A stretch of DNA of 64,000 bases from Sitta carolinensis (taxonomy: Eukaryota > Chordata > Aves > Passeriformes > Sittidae): positions 85,766,243 to 85,830,242 of the forward strand of contig CM063283.1 of the NCBI GenBank assembly GCA_032173965.1. Direction: 5' to 3'. The position numbers and the translations under genes are program-made. Positions 13,125 to 25,852 of the stretch are shown here, in pieces (the stretch's first letter is position 1; each line of letters begins with the position of its first letter). The notes under the pieces are model-generated. The model worked only from the letters and a program-made list of their open reading frames with translations, did not search any database and had not been told where the DNA came from.

Positions 13125-16039
13125 TTTTCATCATCTGTATCATAGATAAATATAGTTAGTTTGTGGATTGCATAAGAGTTTGGCCTCATTCTGCTATTTT
13201 CTTTCTTCCAGTTCTGCCCTTTGACTTACCCTTTAAAGGTGAAAATGTGAAGTTTTGGCTAATTTCCTGAAAAAGGACTTCTACATTATTTTAATGGTGA
13301 GATGCTGCCCAGAATTAATTCAGTCAGTTGGATACTGCAAGGTCACTCCTAGACATAATTCACAAGAAAAGATTAATTTATAGTTGGTGTAAATTAGTGC
13401 AGCTTGAGTAGAGTCAATTGAATTACTCTTGCTCAGTTCAGGCCTTGTAGTGAGACTGCCTCTGGAATATGAAGTATATCTTGTCTACTATCGGCTGAGA
13501 AGCTAATTTAATCTTTCTAAGTGATAAAAAAGAGGGACAAGCTTTCCTTCCATAAACTAAGAGAAACGAATATGCATTTTAGAGGAACACTGAGGAACAT
13601 TTAAATGAAAAATAAAAAAGCTTCAGAAAATGTTGTGTCACTGATGTGAAGGCAAAAAGGCATCTGCTCAGAGAGTTGACACCCAGGAGCAGGTAAGGAG
13701 GTAGCAGCCAGCTGAAGGGCGGCAATATTTGCCACTGGGCTTCAGTCACAGAGAAGCAATGCAACAGGGGCCATTGACTCCCCTCTCAACAGAGAACTTC
13801 CAAGAGTAGGAAGATGGAGCTCAGTAGATCCCTGACATGCTTCCAGTGTGTGGGTACACAGCAGTGCCAGACCCACTTGCCTTGTTTTGAACCAGAAAAA
13901 TGTTTTTAAAAGGACATGCTCCCAGCCTCATTGGTGATTTGTCCATGGAGCTAGTTCAGTTTTCAACCACTCTTCTCAAAGCTGAGGATGCTGAGTAGAC
14001 TTGCAAAAATTAAGTTTGTGTGAGGTGTTTGAAAATTAGCCTCTGCTAATTTACTGAAATATCTCTGCTGCACATGCATCAAAACATCTGGAGATGGGAG
14101 TAGTCATTGTCCAACTACCTGTCAGGAAATTCAGCATTAAAGGGGAACCAAAAGACTACATATGTCTATGCCCACAAATCCAGACACATGTCAATGATGC
14201 AAAGCTGGAAAATCCCATCTTTGGATGTATTTTGCTATTCTACTAAAAATTTAATATCCTGGGATACATTACTTTCCAGAATATTTTCCTGATCGTCTCA
14301 GATCTCCTGAAAATTAGGCTTTACTGTCATATCAGAGTTACACACCAAGTGCTCTTTGTGAGGACTATGTGGCAGTAACATAGATGGAAAATATTTTCCC
14401 TCATATTAAGTATAACATTGTTGTCTGAAGATTATTAATTACTTCTGAGTTTTTAATGTTTATTTCTCTGAGATAAATGAGTGGAAAATGAAATAGCTCC
14501 TCGTTATAATTTGGTATGCAACTTCAGGAAAAAAAGGAGCATTTGACTGTATTTTGAAAAGGCTTAAAGACTACTCCGTATGGTGCCTTTGCCAGAAGAC
14601 AGTACACAAAATAAAAACGCAAAGAGAAGAAAATGCTAGAAATTATTTTCTAAAAACTAATCCATCTGCAGGAACCACAGCGTGGGCCAAAGTGGTTCTC
14701 TGTTTCTTTTTCATGAAGAACTATCTTGCTATTGTTAATTAGATCCAAATGCCTGTGTTTTGATATGTTACATTGCTATTTAACAAAGGAAGAAGTTTTG
14801 TGAAATCTCCTCCCAAATAAGTAATTCTGAACATCAACTTAATGCAAATATCAAAGTTGCTTCAAAATGCCTATGGTCAGAAGTATTCATTTCTTGGGAA
14901 GATGCTGTAGGGTGTTGCCAATGTTGATGAATTTCAGATTTTGAATCTGAGATCCAAGCACTGACTAATAAAATAGGTAACAGCTGTCTGTGTAAGTATA
15001 CAGACTACTACCATCTTTCATTTTTTTCTTCAAGGTGGAAGTATTTTTCCAGTAAGTTTCAAACGTCTCTTTAAAATACAGTTCCATGGAGAAAAAAATT
15101 ACTTCTATGCTGACATTCTGGAGTTTCTGCCATTGCAATGACAAGTAGCTCAAATGTGCTCTGTGTACTGGCAGAAGAACAAGGTTTCTGACTGCCAGCC
15201 TGGACAGGGAAGAAGCCGGTGGCAGTGGGAGGTTGCCTGGGCCATCCCTGGGGTTAGTGGCACATGCAACAGATGTGAAATGCACTTTTGCCCCAGCATA
15301 AAGAAACAAGAAACATTTCTCCATTCATTTTTAAGCAACTTCTCTGATTTCTGTGCTTGTGTTTCTGTTTCATGCTGTTTCCATGCAACCTAGCAAGATG
15401 TTGCTGTCAAAAAGCCAGCCCCTTTTTCTGCAAAACTACTGGGTCAAAGTCTTTTGCTCAGCTATCGGTGACTGGCTATGCTTTTTTTTCACAGACATTA
15501 AAAAAGAGACACTCCTTTTGAAGGGCGTCCTTCTCATCTACTGATTTTCTAAAAAAATTCCTCACGTTTTCCTCTGTTTCCAATTCATATAATCGTGCCA
15601 AAATGCCACTTTTCACTGCCTTGCTGGAATAAAGAAGGTGAAAACCCAATCCCTGCTTAGGTTGTCTGAGTGTATCATTCTCTGTAACATGGAGAAGACC
15701 CCACCAAAGCAAATCATGTAAAACACCAACAGTGCTACCCATGCTAGACTTGCAGAGCCCATTTCATCTCCAATTGACAAGATCCCCTCAGAGTACACAC
15801 CAATATGTGACAGAATACTAAAAATGGACTTAAAAGACAGAAGAGTAAAGTGTCCCTCAGGAAAAAAAAGGGCACAAATTAATGGTCTCTCAGGAGACAG
15901 AAAAGCATATCACACCTCAAGAGAAATTAAATATTTAAAGAGGCTTTGTCAACCTGCAGGGGCTCCTGAGCGCCAGCTTCTCCTGAAGATGCCTCTAGGA
16001 CTAGAGAGGCTTTTCTCTTTTCTTTGAAAAAGAAGAAAT

Positions 16040-16433
16040 TAAATCCTGACTTGGCTACAAAGTCGAAGCCTGGGATGCCTTGGTGTGACACCTGCCCCTC
16101 CTGCATTCCCTGCTGCCCTGTGGTGTAGCCGCCTTGCAGGACTGTGCTGGGTGCCAGGTGTCAGCAGGGGCAGTGGGGCAGGCTGGGCACCCATGCGGCG
16201 TGGCAGTGGCCAGGGCCACCACGCAGAGGTGCATGGGGCCCTGTGCATCAGACACTTCAGCAGGCAGCTGCTCTCCAGTGGTGCCTCCTTCTCCTGCCGC
16301 CCAGAGTGTCATTTAGCAGGGCAGTGCGGGAGGGAAGTGCAAGGGTTTGGCACCGCGGCCATGAACACGTGTGCAAATCTCATCCTCTGCTTCCGAGCTC
16401 GAGGGTCCCCAGCGTTAGAAGGAGGTGTATCTC
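16040..16433. other. GC-rich patch before a CR1
   Basis: About 390 bases clearly richer in G+C than the surroundings, with scattered CpGs (for example around 16196, 16354 and 16394). Open frames cross it on both strands (up to about 140 codons on +, 16085-16507), but they run on into the CR1 and have no recognised motif. It could be a weak regulatory region or an older repeat I do not recognise. Confidence 0.35.
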
Positions 16434-16907
16434 TTGGAGAGAGTTCAGAGGAGCTCCACAAAGATGATTGGAGGGCTGGAGCACCTCTCCTAGCAAGAAA
16501 AAGCTAGGCGATTTAGAGCTGTTTAGCCTGGAGAAGAGAAGGGTGCAGAGAGACCTTATTATACACCTTCCAGCACCCAAAGGGGCCTGTGAGAGAGCTG
16601 GAAAAGTACTTTGCACAAGGGCGCGTACTGATAGGATGAGGGAGAATGGCTTTAAAGTGAAAGAGAGAAGGTTTGGACTGGATAGCAGGAAGACATTTTC
16701 TACTGTGAGGATGGTAAGACATAGGAACAGGTTGCCCAGAGAAGCTGTGGATAATTCATCCCTGGAACTGTTCACAGTCAGTCTGGATGGAGCTTTGAGC
16801 AACCTGGAGTAGTGGAAGGTGCCCCTGCCCATGACAGGGGGGTTGTCACTAAAAAAAATCTGTAAGTTTCCTTCCAACCCACAGAGTTCTGTGATTCTAT
16901 GATTCTA
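16434..16907 (+). mobile_element. CR1 LINE fragment, C-terminal RT region and complete 3' tail
   Basis: A + strand CR1 with the family order intact. It starts in a GAGAGAGTTCAGAGGAGCTCC block. A frame at 16468-16812 then shows the CR1 C-terminal protein signature (LELFSLEKRRVQRDL and NRLPREAV). ATGGAGCTTTGAGCAACCTG, the GTGCCCCTGCCCATG block and a good terminal TTCTGTGATTCTATGATTCTA-like repeat ending at 16907 follow. A 165-codon open frame on the opposite strand here (16380-16877) is the antisense of this element and not a gene. Confidence 0.95.
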
Positions 16908-17615
16908 ACACATCCCTCAGCTGGGAAGTTGTGGGGTGGGAGGCGCAGAAATAGCACTGCAGGGCACCATTAAAGTAGCTCTGAGTCTGTTTTCCATTAA
17001 CCACATCAGATATAAGTTGGCAAGCAGGGGGATGAGAAATTGGGACTTATATGTTAGCCAGCTCCAGCATGCAGTTTCCCCGTGTTGCAATTAGCATTTC
17101 TCTTTAAAGTCCTTCCAGGCTCTGCTGGGGCAGAAGGCAAGCCACTGTGCTGCAGCATGCAGTTGCTGGGGTGGTTTTGGCATGTAGCATGTCCCAGAGA
17201 GGAGGTTTGTAGGAAACTCCCTTAAAAATCCTCATTTTCTTAATTCAACAGAGCTGACATTTCAAACCACTAAAGAAAGGCTCTGCTGCCATTGCTCACA
17301 CATTGGCACAACTATGCTCTGTGCAGCTAGAACAGCGTTCTTCACTTGTGCTCTGAGACAGGGTTCCTGTCTGAGTGCATAATCTTTACTCATTGCCTGG
17401 CACAGCTGAATCAAACTGCAATCATGTCTTCCCACTGTGTCTCCACAGGTTGATAGCCACAGATCCTGATTTCAATGAGGCATTGCTAATAAGGATGACT
17501 TTCTTCTCTTTAGCTTAATAAAAATATGCTCCATCCACAAATGGGACTGAAAGAAGCCAAATTCTAGGGAAGAGGAGAGAATTCCCAAATCAGATTTTAG
17601 TATCTTCAGTGGAAA

Positions 17616-17646
17616 AAACCCAAACCAAACCCAACAACAAAAAACA
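17616..17646 (+). repeat. A/C low-complexity tract
   Basis: Short tract built only of A and C runs (AAACCCAAACC-type). The larger tract at 48.4 kb has the same composition. No function inferred. Confidence 0.7.
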
Positions 17647-19203
17647 TTATCTAAAATCCAGGTAATTAAAAACTGCAATTAAAGTATTTTGAAGGGTGCT
17701 CATTTCTTATGGAGTTGAACCCTCTGTACTAAACCAAGAGGATAGAATCTCCCATTCTTCCAAATTACTATCCTTTTGGCATGTATTACCACAAATCCAG
17801 GACCGGGCTAATTAAAACCGTTTTGTGGTTAATGACAGTGCATCTTCTTTCACTAAAGAGTTCAAACTGCAGCCTTCCTCTTGATCTGCTGTGAGATTTT
17901 TTTAATCTCTAAATTAGAAGAAAAGCATATGCCCTTTTAATGCATATAAGAATTTGAGCTCATTAATGCAAAAAAATTAAAAAAAAAAAGAAGCAGGATT
18001 TCTATTATAGCTGTTCTTTAATTATGGAACAGCATGTGCAAAGAAGACTCTTTAGTCACAACCGTGTCCTCAATTTTATTACACATTTTAGCAGCGAATG
18101 CATGTAAAAGAAAAACAGCAATAGACTGTGGAAATTGTCCAGAGCCCTGCTCTCCTAGGGAAAAGATGCCAATGGTATTTTTGTACTGCTACTCCTCAGC
18201 AGCCTCTTTGCACTTTCCTCCGGGTTACATGCACAGCGTGACTCACTGCCTGATGGTTTCATTGAAACAGAAAAATATAGACACAGTAATGATTACATTC
18301 AATCATAAAGTACAATCAATACAACAGAGTTTAAATGTTCTGCACCCTAGCAAGCCACTACAGGGTACCCCCCCTGCCCCACCACATGCTATTCCCTGGA
18401 GAAATGACTTTTCATTTCTAAAAGATGACAGTTGTTCCAAGTGTTCTAGCAGATGTAGTTGAGTCTCTCAGAATGAAGTATGTAGGTCAGAGCAGGAGGC
18501 ATTCATTGTTTTCTTTGATGTACCTTCACATCAGCCCTTCTTTGGAAGGAAAAGCCACTTCACAATACTCACTGACTGCCTTGCGGGAGTCCCACTGGAG
18601 ACAGCCATTCCCCAGGTTCATCCGGGGGCAGGGGCACTGTGTGCAGACCACAGACTTGTGGCCTTTTATTTATGGGCATCAGGGTATAAATCTCAGACTA
18701 CTCCATGAATGAAGACAATTATCTCGAAGAAAGCTTTGTTTGTGCATATCACACCACCAGTGCAGAGTTTGGCAAACTCAGAGGCTCTGATGAGAAACAG
18801 CTCTCAGGAGATCCAGGCGAGGCTGAAAGTAGGATGGGGTGGGGAAAGGATGAGGGGAACACAGGCAGGTTAAGATGAAGGAAGCCTTTCCAGGAAAAGT
18901 AATAAACATGACTTTTGGTCTTTAGAGACACTGTGTGTCCCTGTGCTAATCACAGTTCTCTAAACAAAATACCCTGTCTTCAATAACAGTAAAAAATCTT
19001 GTTAGGTGTTAAGCATTAGTTGCTCTTCTGTAGTATCTTCAAAGGAGAGACACCCTAAAGAGTCACTTCTGCCCTATAGCTCTGATCCTCTAAAAAAATC
19101 AGACTGCAGTATCTCCCATCACAGGTCAGGGGACATCCCAGCACGCGCCCCAGCAAACTCAAATTTCCATTTGCTTAATAACCACTTTGCACTAGAAGCT
19201 AGC

Positions 19204-19237
19204 AAAAAACGAAAAAAAAAACAAAACAAAACAAAAC
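19204..19237 (+). repeat. A-rich (CAAAA)n simple repeat
   Basis: A run of A interrupted by single C or G residues, ending in about three regular ACAAA units. It is a simple repeat and not the tail of a recognisable retroposon. Confidence 0.8.
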
Positions 19238-19569
19238 TGTTTTCCTCTTAGCAATGATAACTGTCTGAAGATGAAAAATAACTCCCAGAAGGCCAGTAAA
19301 AATTGAATCATGCTAACAAACCCTAAATAAAGGTTGCAATTCCAACTTGTCCTCTGTTACACTTGGGATGAACAGTAAGTGACAGCTGAATAAATCAAAC
19401 CCCTGGAGTTTCATCATAAGTATCAGGTTAAAAGTGATATCATCTCACTTTAGCTATTTGTACTCTTTTTCTTCCTCAAACCTTGGAGATGTTGGATTCT
19501 ATGCTGTTCACATTAGAGTTGGAAAAGGACTTGTGGAAGGAGTAGTGCAACTTTCTAAAAAACAGCCTC

Positions 19570-19582
19570 TTTTTTTTTTTTT
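19570..19582 (+). repeat. Poly(T) run, 13 bases
   Basis: An uninterrupted run of T. A pyrimidine-rich segment follows at about 19618-19670. No recognisable reverse-oriented retroposon is attached. Confidence 0.8.
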
Positions 19583-22375
19583 GGTCATATATCCATGTTC
19601 CTAGTTTCATCTTACTGCCTGTCTCCCTTTCTTCCTCTCCCCTCTCCCTGTTTCCTCCTCCCACTCGTTAGTCTGTTCAGCACCTTCAGTGAGTCACTCA
19701 GAGCAGGCTGACAAGAGAAGTGAAGTTCGACTTCATGTAAAGTTCCTGCAGATCCCTTGTGCTGTGGCGTTTGCTGGGCACTGCTCTGGTTCCTTCTCCC
19801 TCCTCTGAACCTGGGCTGGACTGGACCTTCACTTCTGAGGATGTTCATTTGGGAACATGAGTCCTCTGCTGCACCTGAACATACGTATTGTAGGCATTCC
19901 TGCCAGTCACAGAACTCACACAGGAGACTGCAGGTGAAAAATCCAGAATTAACACTCTTCACTAAAAGGATGTAAGCCCAAACCTTAAATTATGTCATGC
20001 TAATTTAAGCCCAAGGGAAGGAAGGAGTAGTCTCAGTACTGGCTACCTCTGTTTTCTGTCTCTCCCCACCACTGAATATGTCCTTAAAATTTACAAAATT
20101 GATTTTGCCTTATCACATAAAGTGTTAGCAGAGGTCACAATATTTAGGTCACAATAACTTACTGTACAACAATTCCTGAAGCAAGGAGTGAGAGCTGTAT
20201 TCTTTGACCCGATTTCAGCAACATCTATAAGTATGTGTGTCTAACCTCAAGCACACAGCAGTTTTATTAGCTAAAAAGAACATTCCTCAACCAGAGTTTA
20301 GTGTGTGATGCAAATCTGTACTTTAAGTGTTGGGCTGAGATTTTGTGACGTCTCAGCAATAGTTGCCTTGCTCCAGGAGAGGTACTGTTACCAGTCTGGT
20401 AGTGAGGCACTGGACTCTGGCAGTGGGAAAGGTAACTGAGGTATAAAGGCCCTCCAGAAATCTTCTTTGTTAAAGACAGAGTTGCTGAGACACTAATGAT
20501 GGTCTAGAGACCCTTCCTCTATATCTCAGGGATCTGATTCATAACTGATAACCCACCCCCTTCACCTTGCAGAACCTGGACTGTGCAGTACCCCCTTACC
20601 TGAAAGACACTGACAAGTCCTGGGGCTTCTAACCATGTGCCTCTGAGCCGGAATATGATGAGTTTGTGTTCATGAGAAACCCAGGACTTTGTGACTTTTC
20701 CAGTCAGAGGAGCTGGTGGGGTGAGCTGAACAGGTAACCAGAGTCTGGGCATTGCAGGCACAGCTGCTCTCCATCGTCTTCGAGGAGCTGGGGAGGTGCA
20801 ATTAATTGATTATGACTCTCAGCCAGGAGGTTCTTGATCTTTGCAGCCTTCATTGCAACAGTTACCAGGAAAAATCAGAAACATTCTTGAAGTAGGTCTG
20901 GGACCTTCTTTCTTTAATACAGCAGCCTTTACACAAGAGTCACCCAGCAGAGCACTTTCCCATTATGTTTGCTCTGCTTCCTCTTCAGCATGGTGGTAAG
21001 CTCATGTACTGGAGTTGGAGGATTCAAACTTTTTCCCTGGAGGTATTTTGCTGGGTACTTTCTCTGGATGTTTGTGCAGGTCTGTCCCTCACTGCTACAG
21101 CTCTTCAAGCTGAACTTGGTGTACGTGCTGTGGGCTTGGGCACCTGCTGGATCCCTTGGGTACCAGCGGGTGTCCAATGCAAGCAACAGAGCCAGATCAC
21201 AGCAGCAGCTGCCCAGAGAGGTCCTAGGCCAGCCAGGAGTGTCTGCTGGGATTTGGGTGCTTTCTGAAGAGATGCCTGAATTGTTCCTCAGTCTCAACAC
21301 AGACAGTAAGGAAGTGATTTGGATCTTGCCCTTAGAACTCAACTCTTAAACCTATCTCTATTCCAGCTGTTGCAGAAATGGCAGTAAATCCTCCTTGCAC
21401 TTTTAGCACTTTTACCAGTCCTATAGATGCAGCTATTAACAAGGCTTAGAAAACTCTTAAATATGCTCCATTTTCTGAAACCTGGGAAAAGCCTGGCTTG
21501 TTATGAGGAGAAGTCTGGAATTGATTACTACTTGCTCTTTTATGTACATTTAAGTATTAGGTCAGTTCCGAAAGATGCATAAATTACTGAAACCAAACTG
21601 TTGAGTTAATAAGATTGATATTTTCAAACCCTTATGGTTCCATTTTAAGTTCCCGTGGTATTAATGCCAGCAGAATAACTTACAGTGACTGAAACGCACA
21701 ACATTTGGGTCTAAATTATGCTAAAATAGGTCAAGCAGCAGTGAAGGCAGTTATTTTGACTGAACTAGGGTTAACAAGATGCATGTAACAAATGCCTCAG
21801 GAGAACAATCACATGCACTTGCTGCACATGATACCACAGCAGGATACCCATAGCTTCAGGTTCCAGCTAAATGGCATCATGGTGTGCTCTTTCGGGCAAG
21901 AAAATAGTTTTACAATTGTTTGAATATGATCCCTTCAGTTTACGTGATGTAACCCGATAGTTTAAAGGGTCCCATAAGCACGTTTTCACTGAAGCCGACA
22001 CAACTTCTACATACTCAACTAGGCTGTTTTTAACACAAAGCAGAGGGAGAGCAAAGAAGTAATTAATGAAAGAGCTGATACCTTCTGAGACTCCTGGCAT
22101 GACAGCATGCCCAGCTGCCTTTCCACTTGTTTTTTGAAGAAAGAAAGAAAGAAGTCAGGAGGCACAAATAAACCTTGAGGTATTAAAACTGGACTGAATC
22201 TGAAGTAGAGCATCTGAACATCCTTGGAATTTTAGGTAAAAGTAAAGAAATATGCTTCCAGATTTAGCCTTCTTTGTAACATCAACAAAACAAAGTCAAA
22301 AACTTTTCCCTCAATTTCTTTGGTTTTTCAGCAGCTCCATACATCCCTTATAACACGTAATGTTTATTTCCACTG

Positions 22376-22432
22376 TCTTGCCTTGCCTTGCTTTCCTTTC
22401 CCTTTCCCCCCTTCTTTTTACTTTCTTTTCAA
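22376..22432 (+). repeat. Pyrimidine-rich (CCTTG/CCTTT) tract
   Basis: Starts with repeated CTTGC-CTTGC units and changes to C/T-only DNA. It is a short polypyrimidine simple repeat with almost no purines beyond the first 15 bases. Confidence 0.7.
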
Positions 22433-23364
22433 AAAGCCTCTCTTATGAATTACAGCACTTGACTTTTGAACACTTCCATCACAGCTGCATGCTAGGGAAC
22501 AAATACCTTACAGTGAAAAAATGAAGCAGAGGAAAACATATAGACATTGAGCCAGCTCTCACCAAGCACCTGGGCCCAAACACCTACACATAGACACTTT
22601 GTGCATAAACCATTTCCACATATAATATTCCAGATCCATATAATTTTTCAGAAATTCAGAACACTCAGCATAGTAAATTTAGGGATATTTATGAATACGT
22701 GTCACATTTTGCTTCTTCAAGGGCACAGGATATTTTCTGTAAAGTTGCCTGATCATATTGAGTGCTAAAACTGTTATAAAATTCCCAGTCGTTGCAGATG
22801 TGCACATTTTTATGGGGGATTTAAAATTTCTTATTTTGCTGAATAGAGAAAAAGAGATAGGTAACAAACGTGTACTCTAGAAAAGTCACTTAAAGAAACC
22901 AACACTGTACAGAAATAAACTTCCTACTGCAACAAACCCACCATTTCAGTCTATTTCATTCATTGAAAGTTTCTATTGTGTTTTCACATCTTGCTGGGCT
23001 GCATTTAAGACAATGTAGAGAGAATGAGAAAGGGACATTGATGAACAATCATCTCACCTCTGACTTCAGGTGGTATAAAGGACTTGCAAAACACAGCATA
23101 ACCCTTTTCCAAACAGAAATGCAGATTTAACAGAACCAATAATATTCTCTAGGGTTGTATTACTTTATCAATCTGTTTAGAGATGACAACTAATTTATTT
23201 TTTCCCTTGACAATACAGGAAGCTCAGCTTCCTACTGTTTTTGCTTTTATTTCAAAATAGAACATGGAAATACTTTGATTACGTGTAATATACTAGATTA
23301 CATGTAAAAATTACTTTTTGTCAATATTTTAACCTTGTCCTAGCTGAAGGATACATCCAAGTGG

Positions 23365-23395
23365 GATAGATAGATAGATCTATTGATAGATAGAT
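23365..23395 (+). repeat. (GATA)n microsatellite with inverted centre
   Basis: About three GATA units, an ATCTATT interruption, then GATA units again. The interruption makes the array partly self-complementary around AGATCT. Likely polymorphic in length. Confidence 0.85.
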
Positions 23396-24817
23396 TTGTA
23401 AGGAAAATATCCTGTATTATTGTCCTGCACAAAAAATTGGGAAATTCCCATTTCATCTTCAGCTGTGATGCATGTTGACTTTTCAGCATTTCAGACAAGA
23501 GGGGAACTCCAGGTTTTGAACACTGGAAATTCGGGGGAATTTACTGTCTGTCACAGCTTTGATTAATTTTATTGCTGAAATTGGTGTGGAATTAAGGTTT
23601 TAATATTGTCTTCTCATTTCAGTAATTGGGTCTAGCAGAAAGACCTTTTCCTTCCTGTTTAGAAGCGATTTTAGTCTGCCTTTGTCAAACCAAACTGGAT
23701 TCACCTACCTTGAGACACATTTCCCTTTACCATAAATGAAATGTGCAAATTATCTATGATAATTAGATTTGACCCAGTTACTGGATTTGGGAACATCCTT
23801 CTATCTTGCCTGGAGCTGAGCATCCCTACAGAAAGCAAATCTCATGGTTAAGACAGGGTATAATCAGGGTTAAAAACCTTTCATCAGAGGCAGAGAAAGA
23901 GATGTAAGTGAACTAGCACTATTCCATTGCCTGACATCGTCTGTTATTTTCTTCTGCGCAGTGAATTATTCATTGCTAATGATTTAGAGTTCTCTGGCTT
24001 ATCTACATGATGACAGCTCCTCTCCCCTCCTGCCACGTACACACCCTACCACAACAAGAACACTTATGACAAATAGTGATGTCACATCCCTGAACTTATT
24101 TAAAAAGTATCAGCTATGAATCAAATGCCTCAACTAATCCTTCCTCATCCATCTTACAATTCAATAAGTCGTGGGGTATCAATGGCTGAGCATTACCACC
24201 TTTACTCAGAGATAAGCCCTATACACACAGCAGTGTAACAACACCCGATGGGAAACACATGCCCAAGAAATTCCCCCTTAGCAAGATTACATTGTGCTAA
24301 GAAATTCCATTTGTTGGCTGGCTGGCTCCAGAAATGTTATTTATCCCTTTTGAGCTCCCAAGTTAAAATGCAGGGGCTTATCTGCTCGAAGCATAATCTT
24401 GTACCAAACCAGCAAGACATTTAGATTCTGTTGAACTCTCCGTGAGTTGCCATCATGTTCTTAGCACAGACTTTGGGATTAGCTGACATCTGCTCCCTGA
24501 ACTTGTTTTTTTGGCGGGTTTCTGGTCAATAGAGGAAAGAAGTGAAACATTTCTATGCAACACTGAAGAAGGAATAAAATGCATTTTCTTTCGGTGATGT
24601 ATTCTCTTGGAGTTGCTGCAAAATAAAAGGATTCTGTCCAAATCTTGCATCAGTAATAGCTATTAGTATAAATTCCTGGTTAGGGACAGCCTTGTGATAA
24701 AATATAAATAGCAATAAAAATCATGAATATTTACTTCCCAATTGGGAGATTTGTCCTGCACTCCTCTGAGGGGCTCAGTGCCCTCTTTTCACAATCCTCC
24801 AGTGGAAATTGAAGCAC

Positions 24818-25852
24818 TCATAAAATCGTAGAACATCCTGAGTTGGAAAGAACCCACAAGGATCATCAAGGTCCAACTCCTGGCCCTGCACAGAACCATC
24901 CCCAAGATGTGTCTGAGAGCATTGCCCAAACACTTCTCAAACTCTGTCAGGCTTGGTGCTGTGACCATTTCCCTGGGGAGCTGTTCCAGTGCTCAACCAC
25001 CCTCTGGGTGAAGAACATTTTTCTAATATCCAATCCAAACCTTCCCTGACACAACTTCATGCTGTTCTCTCATATTCTGCCACTGATCACCAGAGAGATC
25101 AGTGTCTGGGCCTGTAGACCCAGAGGAGGTTTCCCCTCAGACTCCTCTTCTCCAGTCTGAGGAAGCAAACTGACCTCAGTCACTCCTCATGTAGCTTCCC
25201 CTCAAGTCCCTTCATCATCTTTGCAGTTCTCCTTCAGACACTCTCCAATAGCTTTATTACTTTCTCATATTGTGGCACCCAGCACTCGAGGTGAGGCCGC
25301 CCCAGCTCAGAGCAGAGCAGGACAATCCCCTCCCTTGCCCCACTGTCCGTGCTGTGCCTGATGCCCCCAGGTCAGGGCTGCCCCTCCTGGCTGCCAGGGC
25401 ACTGATGGTTCATGGTCAGCTTGCCACTGACCAGGGCCCCCAGGAGCCTTTCCATGGGGCTGCTCTCCTGCCGCTTGTCCCCCAGTCTGGCTGTGCATCC
25501 AGCATTGCCCCATCCCAGGAGCAGCATCTAGCACTTGTCATTTTTAAATTTCATGTGGCTGGGCTAGTGATTGCCCAGCCCTCTTTTTTCTTGAGGTCTC
25601 TCTGCAGGGCCTCTGCCTTGGAGGGAGTCAGCTGCTCCACCCAATCTAGCATTACAGGAAAGCTTACTTAGTATCCCTTTGAGTCCTGCACCTAAGTCCT
25701 TTATGAAGATGTTGAAGAGTATCTTGTTGGTACAAGAAGGAGCCCTGTGGAACCCCACTAGTGATAGGTCACCAGCCAGACGTTGCCCTTTTCACAGTGA
25801 CCCTTTGCACCTGACCAAGGAGCTGGTTGACCCAACTCCTCTCAATCTACAG
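24818..25852 (-). mobile_element. CR1 LINE fragment with reverse-transcriptase remnants (longest in window)
   Basis: A minus-strand CR1 of just over 1 kb, so its 3' end lies at the left. The left edge shows the reverse of the CR1 tail (AAAATCGTAGAACATCCTGA). Reading the minus strand from 25.78 kb leftwards, ORF2 remnants appear in order. First comes a GVPQG-like block near 25750. FNIFIKDLGAGL and LSKLSCNARLGGAADS follow at 25758-25564, then a segment matching the CR1 region before the C terminus. Frameshifts and stops break the frame throughout. The element stops near 25852, inside the reverse-transcriptase domain, so it is 5'-truncated. It belongs to a different CR1 subfamily from the 5.0 and 43 kb copies, judging by its 3' part. 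Confidence 0.93.

Larger units (their letters stand above)
11449..16039. other. Mostly unique noncoding stretch
   Basis: No gene recognised. It contains a probable short minus-strand CR1 tail near 12.55 kb and a 12-bp direct duplication near 13.1 kb, both listed separately. Open frames are short and overlapping. The DNA is AT-rich, especially 12.2-12.5 kb and 14.4-14.9 kb. Confidence 0.5.
16908..24817. other. Unique-looking noncoding stretch
   Basis: Nearly 8 kb without a recognisable gene. It holds a few low-complexity tracts (17.6, 19.2, 19.57, 22.38 and 23.37 kb, listed separately) and otherwise AT-rich unique DNA. The longest open frames (142 codons at 18034-18462 on +; 137 codons at 20929-21342 on minus, with an overlapping + frame) have no motif I recognise. 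The 17.6-18.1 kb part is very AT-rich. Confidence 0.5.

Noticed and set aside
16380..16877. 165-codon minus-strand open frame
   Set aside because: It is the antisense of the plus-strand CR1 at 16434-16907; CR1 landmarks explain the sequence.
18034..18462. 142-codon plus-strand frame
   Set aside because: Unremarkable composition, no motif, and other frames overlap; length is within what chance gives in 64 kb.
25270..25671. 133-codon plus-strand open frame
   Set aside because: Antisense of the minus-strand CR1 at 24818-25852.
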